Assembly: GCA_035646815.1 (NCBI GenBank)
Contig: DASRON010000042.1
Location: forward strand, 1 to 17,919
Reading direction: 5' to 3'
Length of the DNA: 17,919 nucleotides
Origin: GCA-002784865 sp035646815
GTDB lineage: Bacteria; Patescibacteriota; Microgenomatia; Levybacterales; UBA12049
The position numbers were made by a program, and so were the translations under genes. Of this stretch, positions 1 through 6,975 are shown one piece after another. The notes under the pieces are model-generated. The model was not told where the DNA came from and made no database searches. It worked only from the letters and a program-made list of their open reading frames with translations. Positions within the stretch are counted from its first letter, which is position 1. Every line of letters starts with the position of its first letter.

Positions 1-204
1 ATATTAGTAAATACTTTTGAGAATAAAAAGAAAACATTAATTTTAATAAAAGGAGAAGATGACTTAGCAGTATTGCCTTTGATTCTTTGTGCGCCACTTA
101 ATTTTTATATTTATTATGGACAGCCTGACAAGGGAGTTGTAGAAATATTAGTCACAGAGGATGTAAAGGAAAAAGCATATAAATTAGCCTCAAGATTTAT
201 GTAA
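1..204 (+). CDS. GTP-dependent dephospho-CoA kinase (DUF359), C-terminal part only
   Basis: This is the last 67 codons of a gene that begins outside the window; the frame is open from base 1 to TAA at 202-204. The fragment carries the pattern I associate with DUF359: a G-E-D-D-L-A-V-L-P segment (residues 18-26), then APLNFYIYYGQP (residues 32-43), then a basic/acidic helix. DUF359 enzymes are the archaeal GTP-dependent dephospho-CoA kinases, which perform the last step of CoA synthesis in place of bacterial CoaE. A bacterium using this enzyme would have acquired an archaeal-type step. The nearby tdh-kbl pair uses CoA, although nothing shows that they are co-transcribed. The family call rests on pattern memory over 67 residues; the N-terminal nucleotide-binding part cannot be seen. 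Confidence 0.7.
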   Translation: MLVNTFENKKKTLILIKGEDDLAVLPLILCAPLNFYIYYGQPDKGVVEILVTEDVKEKAYKLASRFM

Positions 205-235
205 ATAAATTGATATAGTTTGTTACTAGAGGTTA

Positions 236-264
236 TTGACAAAGGCTTGAAATTCTTATATGAT
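236..264 (+). promoter_or_regulatory. Sigma70-type promoter for greA
   Basis: TTGACA at 236-241 and TATGAT at 259-264 are separated by exactly 17 bases, a near-consensus housekeeping promoter. The predicted start near 271 gives greA a leader of about 65 bases that contains the hairpin at 297-319. It is the best -35/-10 pair in the window. Confidence 0.75.
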
Positions 265-296
265 TCCCCTTGAAATTGATAATTAAAAAATAATCC

Positions 297-319
297 TCCT
301 CAAGCCTATGAGGGTTTTT
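297..319 (+). terminator. Intrinsic terminator-like hairpin upstream of greA
   Basis: CCTCA (298-302) pairs with TGAGG (309-313), optionally extended by a T-G pair, and is followed by TTTTTATTTT. It may terminate transcription of the DUF359 gene, but it lies downstream of the greA promoter and so also sits inside the greA leader. AGGCTTGA at 243-250 is a perfect reverse complement of TCAAGCCT at 300-307, but 243-250 is in the promoter spacer and would not be in RNA started at 271. The stem is short, so strength is uncertain. Confidence 0.55.
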
Positions 320-336
320 ATTTTAAATAAACAGCT

Positions 337-816
337 ATGGATACTAAAGATACAAAAAAAATATATTTAACAAAAGATGGTCTCGAAGAATTAAGAAAAG
401 AACATGAAGAATTAAGTAAAGTTAAGAGACTAGGAGTTTTAGAAAGAGTTTCTCAAGCAAGAAGCATGGGGGACTTGTCAGAAAATGCAGAATATGTTGC
501 TGCAAGAGAAGAACTTTCATTTATTGACGGAAGAGTAGATGAGCTAGAAGAGCTTTTAAAAAGAGTCGTAATGATTGATGAGCATGCTAAAAATGCAAAT
601 CATATTGTAAAACTTGGTTCAAAAGTTATTTTAAATGTAAAAGGTAAAAAAGAGGGCTTTATGGTTGTAGGAGAATGGGAGGCAGATCCAACTGAGAAAA
701 AAATTTCCCATGAGTCCCCTCTTGGAAAAGCACTTTTAGGTAAAAAAGTAGGAGAAGCTGTTGAGGTTGAAGCTCCAGCAGGAAAGATACAATACTCCAT
801 TGTCTCTGTTAAATAA
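337..816 (+). CDS. greA: Transcription elongation factor GreA
   Basis: At 159 residues this matches the usual GreA length of about 158. GreA enters the RNA polymerase secondary channel and stimulates cleavage of backtracked transcripts. The N-terminal coiled coil (about 10-80) carries the tip motif GDLSENAEY, with the catalytic acidic residues D46 and E49. The C-terminal FKBP-like domain ends with the characteristic SPLGKALLGKKVGEAVEVEAP region (split here: SPLGKALLGKK, then VGEAVEVEAP). The ATG at 337 has no Shine-Dalgarno. The gene has its own strong promoter at 236-264 and a hairpin in its leader, so transcription could be attenuated. The tdh gene starts about 30 bases downstream on the same strand. 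Confidence 0.95.
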   Translation: MDTKDTKKIYLTKDGLEELRKEHEELSKVKRLGVLERVSQARSMGDLSENAEYVAAREELSFIDGRVDELEELLKRVVMIDEHAKNANHIVKLGSKVILNVKGKKEGFMVVGEWEADPTEKKISHESPLGKALLGKKVGEAVEVEAPAGKIQYSIVSVK

Positions 817-822
817 AAAGTG

Positions 823-828
823 TAGAAT
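823..828 (+). promoter_or_regulatory. Possible -10 element for tdh-kbl
   Basis: TAGAAT directly preceded by TG lies seven bases after the greA stop, 17 bases before the ATG at 846. The same TG-TAGAAT string precedes the MazG-like gene on the other strand. No clear -35 is visible, so tdh-kbl could also be read through from greA. Confidence 0.3.
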
Positions 829-845
829 AAAAATTGTCCTTCATT

Positions 846-1868
846 ATGTTAGACAAACTAATGCTCGCCGTATTAAAAGAAAAACCTGAATCAGGAGTTT
901 CTATTAAAAGAGTTCCTCATCCTATTCTTAAAGAAGAAGAAGTTTTAGTAAAGGTAATTTATGCCTCCATATGTGGTACTGATATTGGAATTTATGATTG
1001 GATTCCATGGGCAGCTGCACACATAAAACCACCTCAAATAATTGGTCATGAAATGGTTGGAGAAGTTATTAAAATAAATTCAAAAAAGAAGACAGATATT
1101 AAAGTAGGAGATTTAGTATCTTCTGAAACACATATATTTTGCTTAAATTGTTATCAGTGCGAGATAAAAAATTATCATATTTGTGAAAATATGAAATTGT
1201 TTGGTATTGGTAGAAATGGTGGCTTTGCAGAATATGCAACAATTCCTTTAAGAACAACCTGGAAAAACGATCCTAGAATTTCTAAGGAAGCAATGAGTGT
1301 TCAAGAGCCATTAGGAAACGCCGTAAATGTAGTTACGAAAGCTCAAGTAAAAGGGAAAAAGATTTTAGTTATGGGTCTTGGTCCAACAGGGCTTTGCGCA
1401 GGAATGGCTGCAAAAGCTTATGGGGCAAAAGAGGTAGTAGGAGTTAACAGAGGAGAATATAGAAGAAATCTTGCAAAAAAAATTGGTTTCGATAGAGTAG
1501 TTGAGAAAATTGATGAAAAAGAATACGGAACTTTTGATGCAGTTTTAGAAATGAGTGGAAATAAGCTTGGAATACAAATTGCTTTAGATTCAGTAAGAAT
1601 TGCTGGCAAGATAATTGCTTTTGGAATACCTAAAGAGGATATTTCTATTGATTGGGGAAAATATTTAATAAACAAAGAGCTTTCAATAGAATCAGTTTTT
1701 GGAAGAATGATTTGGGATACTTGGAAGGATACAACTGCACTTTTGACTTCAGGAAAAGTAGATCTTAGAAAAATAATAACACATAGATTTAAATTGTCTG
1801 AATTTGAAAAAGCAATGAAAGTAATGAAGTCAGGAGAATGTGGAAAAGTGCTTCTTGAAGTTTCATAA
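846..1868 (+). CDS. tdh: L-threonine 3-dehydrogenase (zinc-dependent MDR family)
   Basis: Oxidises L-threonine to 2-amino-3-ketobutyrate, which the adjacent KBL cleaves. From the ATG at 846 it has 340 residues, as usual for the family. The catalytic zinc site is C43 in CGTD, H68-E69 in GHE, and E154. The structural zinc site is C99, C102, C105 and C113. A Rossmann motif GLGPTG lies at 167-172. The frame is open from a TTG at 834, but 846 or the ATG at 861 fits the family N-terminus better; none has a Shine-Dalgarno. After the second Rossmann strand the sequence reads GVNRGEYRR (191 is N, 192 is R), where NAD-dependent relatives usually have an acidic residue, so NADP use is possible. A related sugar or polyol dehydrogenase is the alternative, but the kbl neighbour two bases downstream strongly favours Tdh. 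Confidence 0.88.
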   Translation: MLDKLMLAVLKEKPESGVSIKRVPHPILKEEEVLVKVIYASICGTDIGIYDWIPWAAAHIKPPQIIGHEMVGEVIKINSKKKTDIKVGDLVSSETHIFCLNCYQCEIKNYHICENMKLFGIGRNGGFAEYATIPLRTTWKNDPRISKEAMSVQEPLGNAVNVVTKAQVKGKKILVMGLGPTGLCAGMAAKAYGAKEVVGVNRGEYRRNLAKKIGFDRVVEKIDEKEYGTFDAVLEMSGNKLGIQIALDSVRIAGKIIAFGIPKEDISIDWGKYLINKELSIESVFGRMIWDTWKDTTALLTSGKVDLRKIITHRFKLSEFEKAMKVMKSGECGKVLLEVS

Positions 1869-1870
1869 AT

Positions 1871-3079
1871 ATGGCAACACATAAATTTTTTGAAGAAAAA
1901 GTAGAGGAATTAAAGAATAAAGGTCTTTTTAATAATATAAAAACTGTTGAATCAGGACAGGGTGCATACTTAACTATTAATGGGAAAAAGATGCTCAATT
2001 TTTGCTCAAATAATTATTTAGGACTCGCTTCTCATGAGAGAGTAAAAAAAGCAGCTAAGGAAGCAATAGAAAAAATGGGAGTAGGAACAGCCTCTGTGAG
2101 AACACTTTCTGGAACAAATTCCCTTCACATAGAGCTTGAAGAAAAACTTGCAAAGTTTAAACATGCTGAAGCTGCGCTTGTTCTTCAAGGTGGTTTTATG
2201 GCAAACATGGCAGCAATTCAGACTATTATTGGCAAAGAAGATATTGTTATTTCAGATGAATTAAATCATGCATCAATAATTGATGCTATAAGGCTTTCTC
2301 AAGTAAAAACAAAACTTATTTATAAACATAAAGACATGAAAGAACTTGAGCAAAGATTAATTGAAGCATCAAAGATTGCAAAAACCTCAAAATCTAATGG
2401 TGAGCATCCTCTAATCTTAATTGTTACAGATGGAGTATTTTCTATGGACGGTGACCTTGCTCCGCTTCCTGAAATTATCAAACTTGCCAAGAGATACGGA
2501 GCATTAACAATGGTTGACGATGCTCATGGAGAAGGAGTTTTAGGAGATTATGGAAGAGGAGTAGCTGATCATTTTAAAGTTTGCGGAGAAATTGATATTG
2601 AAGTAGGAACTCTTTCAAAAGCGTTTGGAGTTGTAGGAGGATTTATTACAGGAAAAAAAGCGTTAATTGATTTTTATAGGCAAAAAGCAAGACAATTTCT
2701 TTTTTCAAATGGACTTTCAATTCCTGATACAGCAGCGTTAATTGAAACAGTTAATATCTTAGAAGAATCTGATGAATTAGTTAAAAAGCTTTGGGAAAAT
2801 GCGGATTATTTAAAGAAAAATTTTGTAAAGCTAGGATTTAATACTGGTAAGAGTGAATCGCCAATTACACCTGTAATTTTGGGAGATGAAAATTTAGCTA
2901 AAGATTTTAGTGCAAAACTTTTTGAGAACGGAGTTTTTGCAACTCCGATTAAATTTCCAATGGTTCCAATGGGAACAGCAAGAATTAGAGTAATGCCTTC
3001 AGCAGCTCATACAAAAGCAGATCTAACAATTGGAATAAAAGCTTTTGAAAAAGCAGGAAAAGAACTGGAAGTCCTCTAA
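1871..3079 (+). CDS. kbl: 2-amino-3-ketobutyrate CoA ligase (glycine C-acetyltransferase)
   Basis: A PLP-dependent fold-type I enzyme that cleaves 2-amino-3-ketobutyrate with CoA to glycine and acetyl-CoA. Its 402 residues match the alpha-oxoamine synthase family. Visible motifs are FCSNNYLGL (44-52), VRTLSGT (76-82), the LNHAS segment (131-135), the PLP-binding VDDAHGEGVLG with D217 and H219, and the Schiff-base lysine K250 in GTLSKAFG. The C-terminal MVPMGTARIRVMPSAAHT stretch is typical of the family. It starts two bases after the tdh stop and has no Shine-Dalgarno, so translation is probably coupled. The family also includes KAPA synthase (BioF) and aminolevulinate synthase; the tdh partner and the absence of other biotin genes favour Kbl. 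Confidence 0.9.
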   Translation: MATHKFFEEKVEELKNKGLFNNIKTVESGQGAYLTINGKKMLNFCSNNYLGLASHERVKKAAKEAIEKMGVGTASVRTLSGTNSLHIELEEKLAKFKHAEAALVLQGGFMANMAAIQTIIGKEDIVISDELNHASIIDAIRLSQVKTKLIYKHKDMKELEQRLIEASKIAKTSKSNGEHPLILIVTDGVFSMDGDLAPLPEIIKLAKRYGALTMVDDAHGEGVLGDYGRGVADHFKVCGEIDIEVGTLSKAFGVVGGFITGKKALIDFYRQKARQFLFSNGLSIPDTAALIETVNILEESDELVKKLWENADYLKKNFVKLGFNTGKSESPITPVILGDENLAKDFSAKLFENGVFATPIKFPMVPMGTARIRVMPSAAHTKADLTIGIKAFEKAGKELEVL

Positions 3080-3105
3080 GACTACTATTTTTGCTTCAAA
3101 ATCTG

Positions 3106-3117
3106 TATAATACACTT
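3106..3117 (+). promoter_or_regulatory. Leaderless promoter of lysS
   Basis: A perfect TATAAT (3106-3111), directly preceded by TG, is followed by exactly six bases and then the ATG at 3118. Transcription starting about seven bases after the -10 would begin on the A of the start codon. No good -35 is visible at 16-18 bases upstream. Confidence 0.65.
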
Positions 3118-4644
3118 ATGTTTTGGGCAGATAAAGTTGCAGAAGAAATTATAAAATCAGGAAAATATAAACCATATTGGGTTGATGACATGAAAACACC
3201 ATCTGGAAGAATTCATGTTGGCGCTTTGCGCGGCGTAATCATTCATGACTTGGTGTATAAAGCTTTGAAAGAAAAAGGAGTAAAGGTTGAGTTTACTTAT
3301 ATTTTTGAAGATCATGATCCAATGGATGATATCCCTTCATATCTTTCTAGAGAAAAGTACGAAAAATACCTAGGTATGCCGTTATTTAAAATTCCAGCCC
3401 CTGTTAAAGGTCTTAAAAATTATGCAGAATATTTTGCTTTAGAATTTCAAGATGTTTTTAACAAAATGGGTTGTAATCCAAAAATTCTCTGGACAAAAGA
3501 TCTATACACAAGTGGGAAAATGAATCCTGTTATAAAAGAAATTTTAGATAATGCAAAAGAAGTAAGAAAAATTTATGAAGAGATGTATAAAAAAGAAATT
3601 CTAGACAATTGGTATCCCTTTCAATTGTATTGTCCATCTTGCGAAAAAGTTTCTACAGTTTCAGTAACTGATTGGGATGGGAAAGAAGTAACTTATGAGT
3701 GTGAAATTAATAAAGTTAAGTGGACTAGGGGTTGTGGAAAAAAAGGGAAAGCATCTCCTTTTAGTACAGATAAAGAAATGGTAGGAAAACTGCCTTGGAA
3801 AGTTGAATGGCCTGCAAAATGGAAAGCAGTTGGAATTACAGTTGAAGGAGCAGGTAAAGATCATATGTCTGCGGGTGGATCGCATGATCTTGCGAAACTT
3901 ATTTGTAAAAGAGTAATAAACTATCCAGTTCCCTATCCGATAGCGTATGAATGGCTTTTAATAGGTGGTAAAAAAATGTCTTCATCGAAAGGAGTTGGTG
4001 CAAGCGCTAAAGATGTTTTGGAAATTCTCCCTCCAGAGCTTGCAAGATTTTTAATGGTAAAAATTAAAATTAATCAGCAAGTAAATTTTGACCCATCAGA
4101 AAAAGATACAATACCTGTTTTATTTGACGAATATCAAAAAGCAGCAGATGCATATTTTGATAAAAGTAATGACGACTTAGCAAGAGTTTTTGAAATGTCT
4201 CAAATAGGTGATATAAGGATTCCTCCTAAGATAAGATTTGCAACTCTTACTCAATGGGTGCAAATGCCTAATATGGAAGAAGAGATTAAAAAAGAAGGAC
4301 TTACTCAGTGGGCAAAGTATGCAAAAACTTGGTTAAATAAATACGCACCAGAATCTATGAAGTTTACGGTTTGCAAAAAACTTCCAGAAGATGCAAAAAA
4401 CTTAAGTAAAGAGCAAAAAGAATTTCTTAATAAGCTTGCAATAGGGATTGATAAAAATTGGGATGCAGAGGAATTTCAAGAAAAGCTTTACGAATGGGCT
4501 AAAGAGCTAGATATTTCTTCAAAAGAAGCATTTTCAGCAATTTACATTAGCCTTCTTAATAAAAATCATGGCCCAAAAGCAGGGTGGTTAATATTATCGC
4601 TTGATAGGAAATTTATTATTAATAGATTTAGAGAGGTTAGATAG
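3118..4644 (+). CDS. lysS: Lysyl-tRNA synthetase, class I (archaeal type)
   Basis: Charges tRNA-Lys. This is the class I enzyme (LysK type), not the class II LysS common in bacteria. The HIGH-type motif is HVGALRG (33-39) and the KMSKS-type motif is KMSSSK (286-291). A zinc-ribbon-like Cys-x2-Cys pair (CPSC) and a later cysteine pair around CEINKVKWTRGC lie between them. Length from the ATG at 3118 is 508 residues, normal for the family. The frame extends to a TTG at 3091, but a perfect TATAAT lies inside that extension and the ATG at 3118 fits the family N-terminus (MFWADKVAEEI). It converges with the small minus-strand gene, the two stop codons lying one base apart. Confidence 0.93.
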   Translation: MFWADKVAEEIIKSGKYKPYWVDDMKTPSGRIHVGALRGVIIHDLVYKALKEKGVKVEFTYIFEDHDPMDDIPSYLSREKYEKYLGMPLFKIPAPVKGLKNYAEYFALEFQDVFNKMGCNPKILWTKDLYTSGKMNPVIKEILDNAKEVRKIYEEMYKKEILDNWYPFQLYCPSCEKVSTVSVTDWDGKEVTYECEINKVKWTRGCGKKGKASPFSTDKEMVGKLPWKVEWPAKWKAVGITVEGAGKDHMSAGGSHDLAKLICKRVINYPVPYPIAYEWLLIGGKKMSSSKGVGASAKDVLEILPPELARFLMVKIKINQQVNFDPSEKDTIPVLFDEYQKAADAYFDKSNDDLARVFEMSQIGDIRIPPKIRFATLTQWVQMPNMEEEIKKEGLTQWAKYAKTWLNKYAPESMKFTVCKKLPEDAKNLSKEQKEFLNKLAIGIDKNWDAEEFQEKLYEWAKELDISSKEAFSAIYISLLNKNHGPKAGWLILSLDRKFIINRFREVR

Positions 4645-4645
4645 T

Positions 4646-4849
4646 TTAATCTAGGTAAATGCTAAATTCACGATTATTTGCTTTTTCTAAAGATTCTTTA
4701 AAAACATTTCCTTGTTCTACGCAACTAAAACAGTGATCAATAGCTGCGTCTAGTTTTAAACCTGTTTCGCTAGCAAGTTTTTTTAATTCAAGAGCCTGCC
4801 TAATAGAAGCTTTATCAGCTCTTCTTTGGAACCTAAGCCTTTCTTGCAT
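4646..4849 (-). CDS. Hypothetical protein, small, charged
   Basis: A 67-residue protein of no family I recognise. It begins MQERLRFQRRADKASIRQ, continues with a helix rich in K, L and E, contains two cysteines three residues apart (CFSC), and ends in a hydrophilic tail. It has no membrane segment or signal peptide. The frame can be extended to a TTG at 4867, but I chose the ATG at 4849. A -10-like AATAAT with an upstream TG-n (4856-4864) ends six bases before that ATG, the same leaderless layout as its neighbours. It fills the gap between lysS and rdgB and shares a divergent promoter region with rdgB. It is likely a real gene, because nothing overlaps it on the other strand. Confidence 0.55.
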   Translation of the reverse strand: MQERLRFQRRADKASIRQALELKKLASETGLKLDAAIDHCFSCVEQGNVFKESLEKANNREFSIYLD

Positions 4850-4864
4850 ACGTGTATTATTGCA
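4850..4864 (-). promoter_or_regulatory. Leaderless promoter of the small minus-strand gene
   Basis: Read on the minus strand, TG-C-AATAAT (4864 down to 4856) is an extended -10, followed by six bases (4855-4850) and the ATG at 4849. The hexamer matches five of six consensus bases. No convincing -35 is visible. Confidence 0.45.
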
Positions 4865-4893
4865 CAAAAAATTAATAATGCAATAGTCTATGA

Positions 4894-4905
4894 TATGCTT
4901 TCTCT
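4894..4905 (+). promoter_or_regulatory. Leaderless promoter of rdgB
   Basis: TATGCT (4894-4899) is followed by six bases and the ATG at 4906. An overlapping TATGAT at 4889-4894 would instead place the start 11 bases upstream of the ATG. The -35 is weak. Confidence 0.45.
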
Positions 4906-5511
4906 ATGAAGAAAATTTTAATTGCCACTGGAAACAAGGGAAAACTTAAGGATTTAAATTTTTTTCTTAAGGATTTAGAGATAGAGATATTGTCATTAAA
5001 GGATCTTAATTTAATTCAAGATGTTAAAGAGGATGGAAAAACATATAAAGAAAATTCAGAGAAAAAAGCGTTATATTTTGCAAAGCTTACTAGTTTACCG
5101 ACAATCGCAGATGACGGAGGAATAGAAATAGATGCTTTAGGAGGAAAGCCTGGAGTTGATAGTAAATATTGGGCAAAGAATGAAGATGCCATAATTGAAA
5201 AACTTAAAAAAATAGCAGAGAATTTGTCCGAGAATAACCGTAGAGCGGTTTTTAGAGTTGTTATTACACTTGCTTTGCCTGATGGGAAGGTTTTTAGCAC
5301 TGAGGATAAAATTGAAGGAATAATTGTAAAAAATGAGTATACAAAAAGAATAGAAGGATTTCCTTATCGTTCTTTTTTTTATCTTCCAAATATTAAAAAA
5401 TACTACCATGAAAATGAATTGACCAATGATGAACTTCGAGTGTATAATCACAGATATAAAGCAATCCAAAAAATAAAGGAAATTATAAAAAAGGAAATTA
5501 TAAATGCTTGA
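4906..5511 (+). CDS. rdgB: Non-canonical purine NTP pyrophosphatase (ITPase/RdgB/HAM1 family)
   Basis: Hydrolyses dITP, ITP and XTP to monophosphates, keeping damaged purines out of nucleic acids. Its 201 residues are typical. It opens with the family signature IATGNKGKL (6-14, substrate-binding T8-x-N10-K11) and has ADDGGIEIDALGGKPGV, with the catalytic acidic pair D69-D70. Most relatives have ADDSG, so Ser is Gly here. The C-terminal SFFYLPN replaces the usual FGYDP and NHRYKA (181-186) replaces SHR-x-KA, so the enzyme is divergent but keeps H182-R183. Its end overlaps the start of serS by eight bases, which suggests translational coupling and co-transcription. Confidence 0.88.
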   Translation: MKKILIATGNKGKLKDLNFFLKDLEIEILSLKDLNLIQDVKEDGKTYKENSEKKALYFAKLTSLPTIADDGGIEIDALGGKPGVDSKYWAKNEDAIIEKLKKIAENLSENNRRAVFRVVITLALPDGKVFSTEDKIEGIIVKNEYTKRIEGFPYRSFFYLPNIKKYYHENELTNDELRVYNHRYKAIQKIKEIIKKEIINA

Positions 5512-6736
5512 CATTAAATATATTCGGGAAAACTCAAAACTAATTGAAGAAAGCGCAAAAAACAAAGGCGTAGAAATTGATATTAATAAACTTCTTAAAG
5601 TTGATCTAAAGAAAAAAACATTGGATGTAAAAGTACAAGAATTAAGATCTGAAAGAAATAAGATAGCAAAAGAAAGAGATAGAAAAAAAGGTAAAAAAAT
5701 AAAAGAAAAACTTGAAAGTCTTGAAAAAGAGCTAGGGGATTTATCAAAAGAATTAAATACTTTTCTTCTTCAGATTCCTAATCCTGCCAAAAAAGATGTT
5801 AAAAAAGGCAAAAACGATACAGAGAATGAAGTTATAAGAAAAGTAGGAAAACCTAAGGAATTTGATTTTACCCCAAAAGATCATTTAGAACTAGGAGAAG
5901 CATTAGATATTATTGATGTAGAAAGAGCTTCAAAAATATCTGGAACACGTTTTTATTTTCTTAAAAACGAGGCAGTTTTATTAGAGTTTGCTTTGAAACA
6001 GTTTGCCTTTGAGACTTTAATAAAAGAAGGGTTTATTCCGCTTCTACCTCCAGTTTTGATAAAAACAGAGATTATGAAGGAACTTGGATATATGGAAAAT
6101 GAAGGAGATGAAGATATGTATATTTTAGATAAAGATGGACTTGTCTTAGTTGGAACTTCTGAACAGTCAATAGTTGCAATGCATTCAGATGAGATACTGG
6201 ATGCAAAAGATTTACCTAAAAGATACGTTGGTTTCTCAACTTGTTTTAGAAGAGAAGCAGGTTCTTACGGGAAAGATACAAAAGGAATTTTAAGAGCACA
6301 TCAATTTGATAAAGTTGAGATGGTTTCTTTTGTAAAAAAAGGAGAAGATGATAAAGAGCATGATTATTTTCTTTCACTTGAAGAAAAGCTCTTAAAAGAG
6401 CTTGATATTCCTTATCAAGTTGTAAAAATGTGTACAGGTGATTTAGGCTTTCCAGCTGCAAGAAAATATGATCTTGAAGCTTGGATTCCAACTCAAAATA
6501 AATACAGAGAATTAACTTCAACTTCAACTACAACTGATTTTCAAGCAAGAAGATTAGGTGTTAGATACCGTGATGGACAAAATATAGAATTTGTAAATAT
6601 TTTAAATGGTACAGCGTTTTCAACAAGACCAATTATTGCAATTCTGGAAAATTATCAGACAAAAGACGGATCAATAATTGTTCCAGAAGTTCTAAGAAAA
6701 TGGATAGGAAAAGATAAAATTTCTTCTAAAAAATAA
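5504..6736 (+). CDS. serS: Seryl-tRNA synthetase
   Basis: A class II synthetase that charges tRNA-Ser. Its 410 residues are close to the family norm. The N-terminal 110 residues are a long charged helical hairpin (tRNA-binding arm, lysine- and glutamate-rich). The catalytic core has the GTSEQS segment, where many relatives have TAE, motif 2 with CFRREAGSYGKDTKG, and motif 3 GTAFSTRP (369-376). The start overlaps rdgB by eight bases. AAGGA lies about eight bases upstream of the ATG, so a modest Shine-Dalgarno is present inside the rdgB coding end. Confidence 0.95.
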   Translation: MLDIKYIRENSKLIEESAKNKGVEIDINKLLKVDLKKKTLDVKVQELRSERNKIAKERDRKKGKKIKEKLESLEKELGDLSKELNTFLLQIPNPAKKDVKKGKNDTENEVIRKVGKPKEFDFTPKDHLELGEALDIIDVERASKISGTRFYFLKNEAVLLEFALKQFAFETLIKEGFIPLLPPVLIKTEIMKELGYMENEGDEDMYILDKDGLVLVGTSEQSIVAMHSDEILDAKDLPKRYVGFSTCFRREAGSYGKDTKGILRAHQFDKVEMVSFVKKGEDDKEHDYFLSLEEKLLKELDIPYQVVKMCTGDLGFPAARKYDLEAWIPTQNKYRELTSTSTTTDFQARRLGVRYRDGQNIEFVNILNGTAFSTRPIIAILENYQTKDGSIIVPEVLRKWIGKDKISSKK

Positions 6737-6850
6737 TCAATTATCATTTTCTTGCTAACAACTGTTTTTTTAACTCCCTTAAATTGCTATTCTTACTGAT
6801 TATTGTCGTTAATTCAATCTAAATGAGCCTTTTTGAAGCAGAGTAAAAGT
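6737..6850 (+). other. Intergenic stretch after serS
   Basis: Starts the 720-base gap between serS and secA. It holds no ORF that I can support. A run of seven Ts at 6765-6771 follows a weak AAC/GTT inverted repeat and could be a poor terminator for rdgB-serS; I would not call it one. Confidence 0.4.
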
Positions 6851-6851
6851 A

Positions 6852-6888
6852 TTGACAAACTTGTGAAAATATCTCAATATGAGATTAT
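6852..6888 (+). promoter_or_regulatory. Promoter/operator region of the micro-peptide unit
   Basis: A perfect TTGACA lies at 6852-6857. The best -10 candidate, TATGAG (6878-6883), is at an over-long 20-base spacing. Overlapping it is a perfect inverted repeat, ATCTCA-ATA-TGAGAT (6871-6885), positioned where a repressor or activator would sit. An activator-dependent promoter would explain the long spacing. The exact start is uncertain. Confidence 0.5.
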
Positions 6889-6925
6889 CACTGTAGGCTT
6901 CAGTTTATTTAGACGGAAGCGAGCT

Positions 6926-6938
6926 AAAAGGAGGTGAT
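6926..6938 (+). promoter_or_regulatory. Near-perfect extended Shine-Dalgarno
   Basis: AAAAGGAGGTGAT matches almost the whole complement of the 16S 3' end (AAAGGAGGTGATC). It ends seven bases before the ATG at 6946. Nothing else in the window except the site before ftsX approaches this strength. Confidence 0.8.
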
Positions 6939-6945
6939 TATCTCC

Positions 6946-6975
6946 ATGCCAAAAAAAAAGAAGAAGAAGAAATAA
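6946..6975 (+). CDS. Nine-residue lysine peptide (Met-Pro-Lys7)
   Basis: ATG-CCA followed by seven lysine codons (AAA, AAA, four AAG, AAA) and TAA. It is far too short for normal annotation, but it sits behind the best Shine-Dalgarno in the window, within a self-contained promoter-terminator unit. It may be a functional micro-peptide, a translated sensor of lysyl-tRNA or ribosome stalling (poly-lysine from A-rich codons can stall ribosomes), or just a ribosome-loading element that protects the RNA. No homologue is known to me. Translation is strongly predicted from the signals; function is unknown. Confidence 0.5.
   Translation: MPKKKKKKK

Noticed and set aside
834..845. TTG at 834 as the tdh start
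   Set aside because: It adds four residues that the family lacks; ATG 846 or 861 aligns better with known N-termini.
1418..1882. 154-codon minus-strand ORF opposite tdh
   Set aside because: It is antisense to a well-supported gene and has no recognisable motif or promoter.
3091..3117. TTG at 3091 as the lysS start
   Set aside because: The extension contains a perfect TATAAT promoter, and the ATG at 3118 matches the family N-terminus.
4630..4655. Terminator at the lysS / small gene convergence
   Set aside because: Only a five-base TAGAT/ATCTA inverted repeat with no T-tract; too weak.
5137..5565. 142-codon minus-strand ORF opposite rdgB
   Set aside because: Composition is phenylalanine/isoleucine-rich, as expected from the complement of an A-rich gene; no domain is visible.
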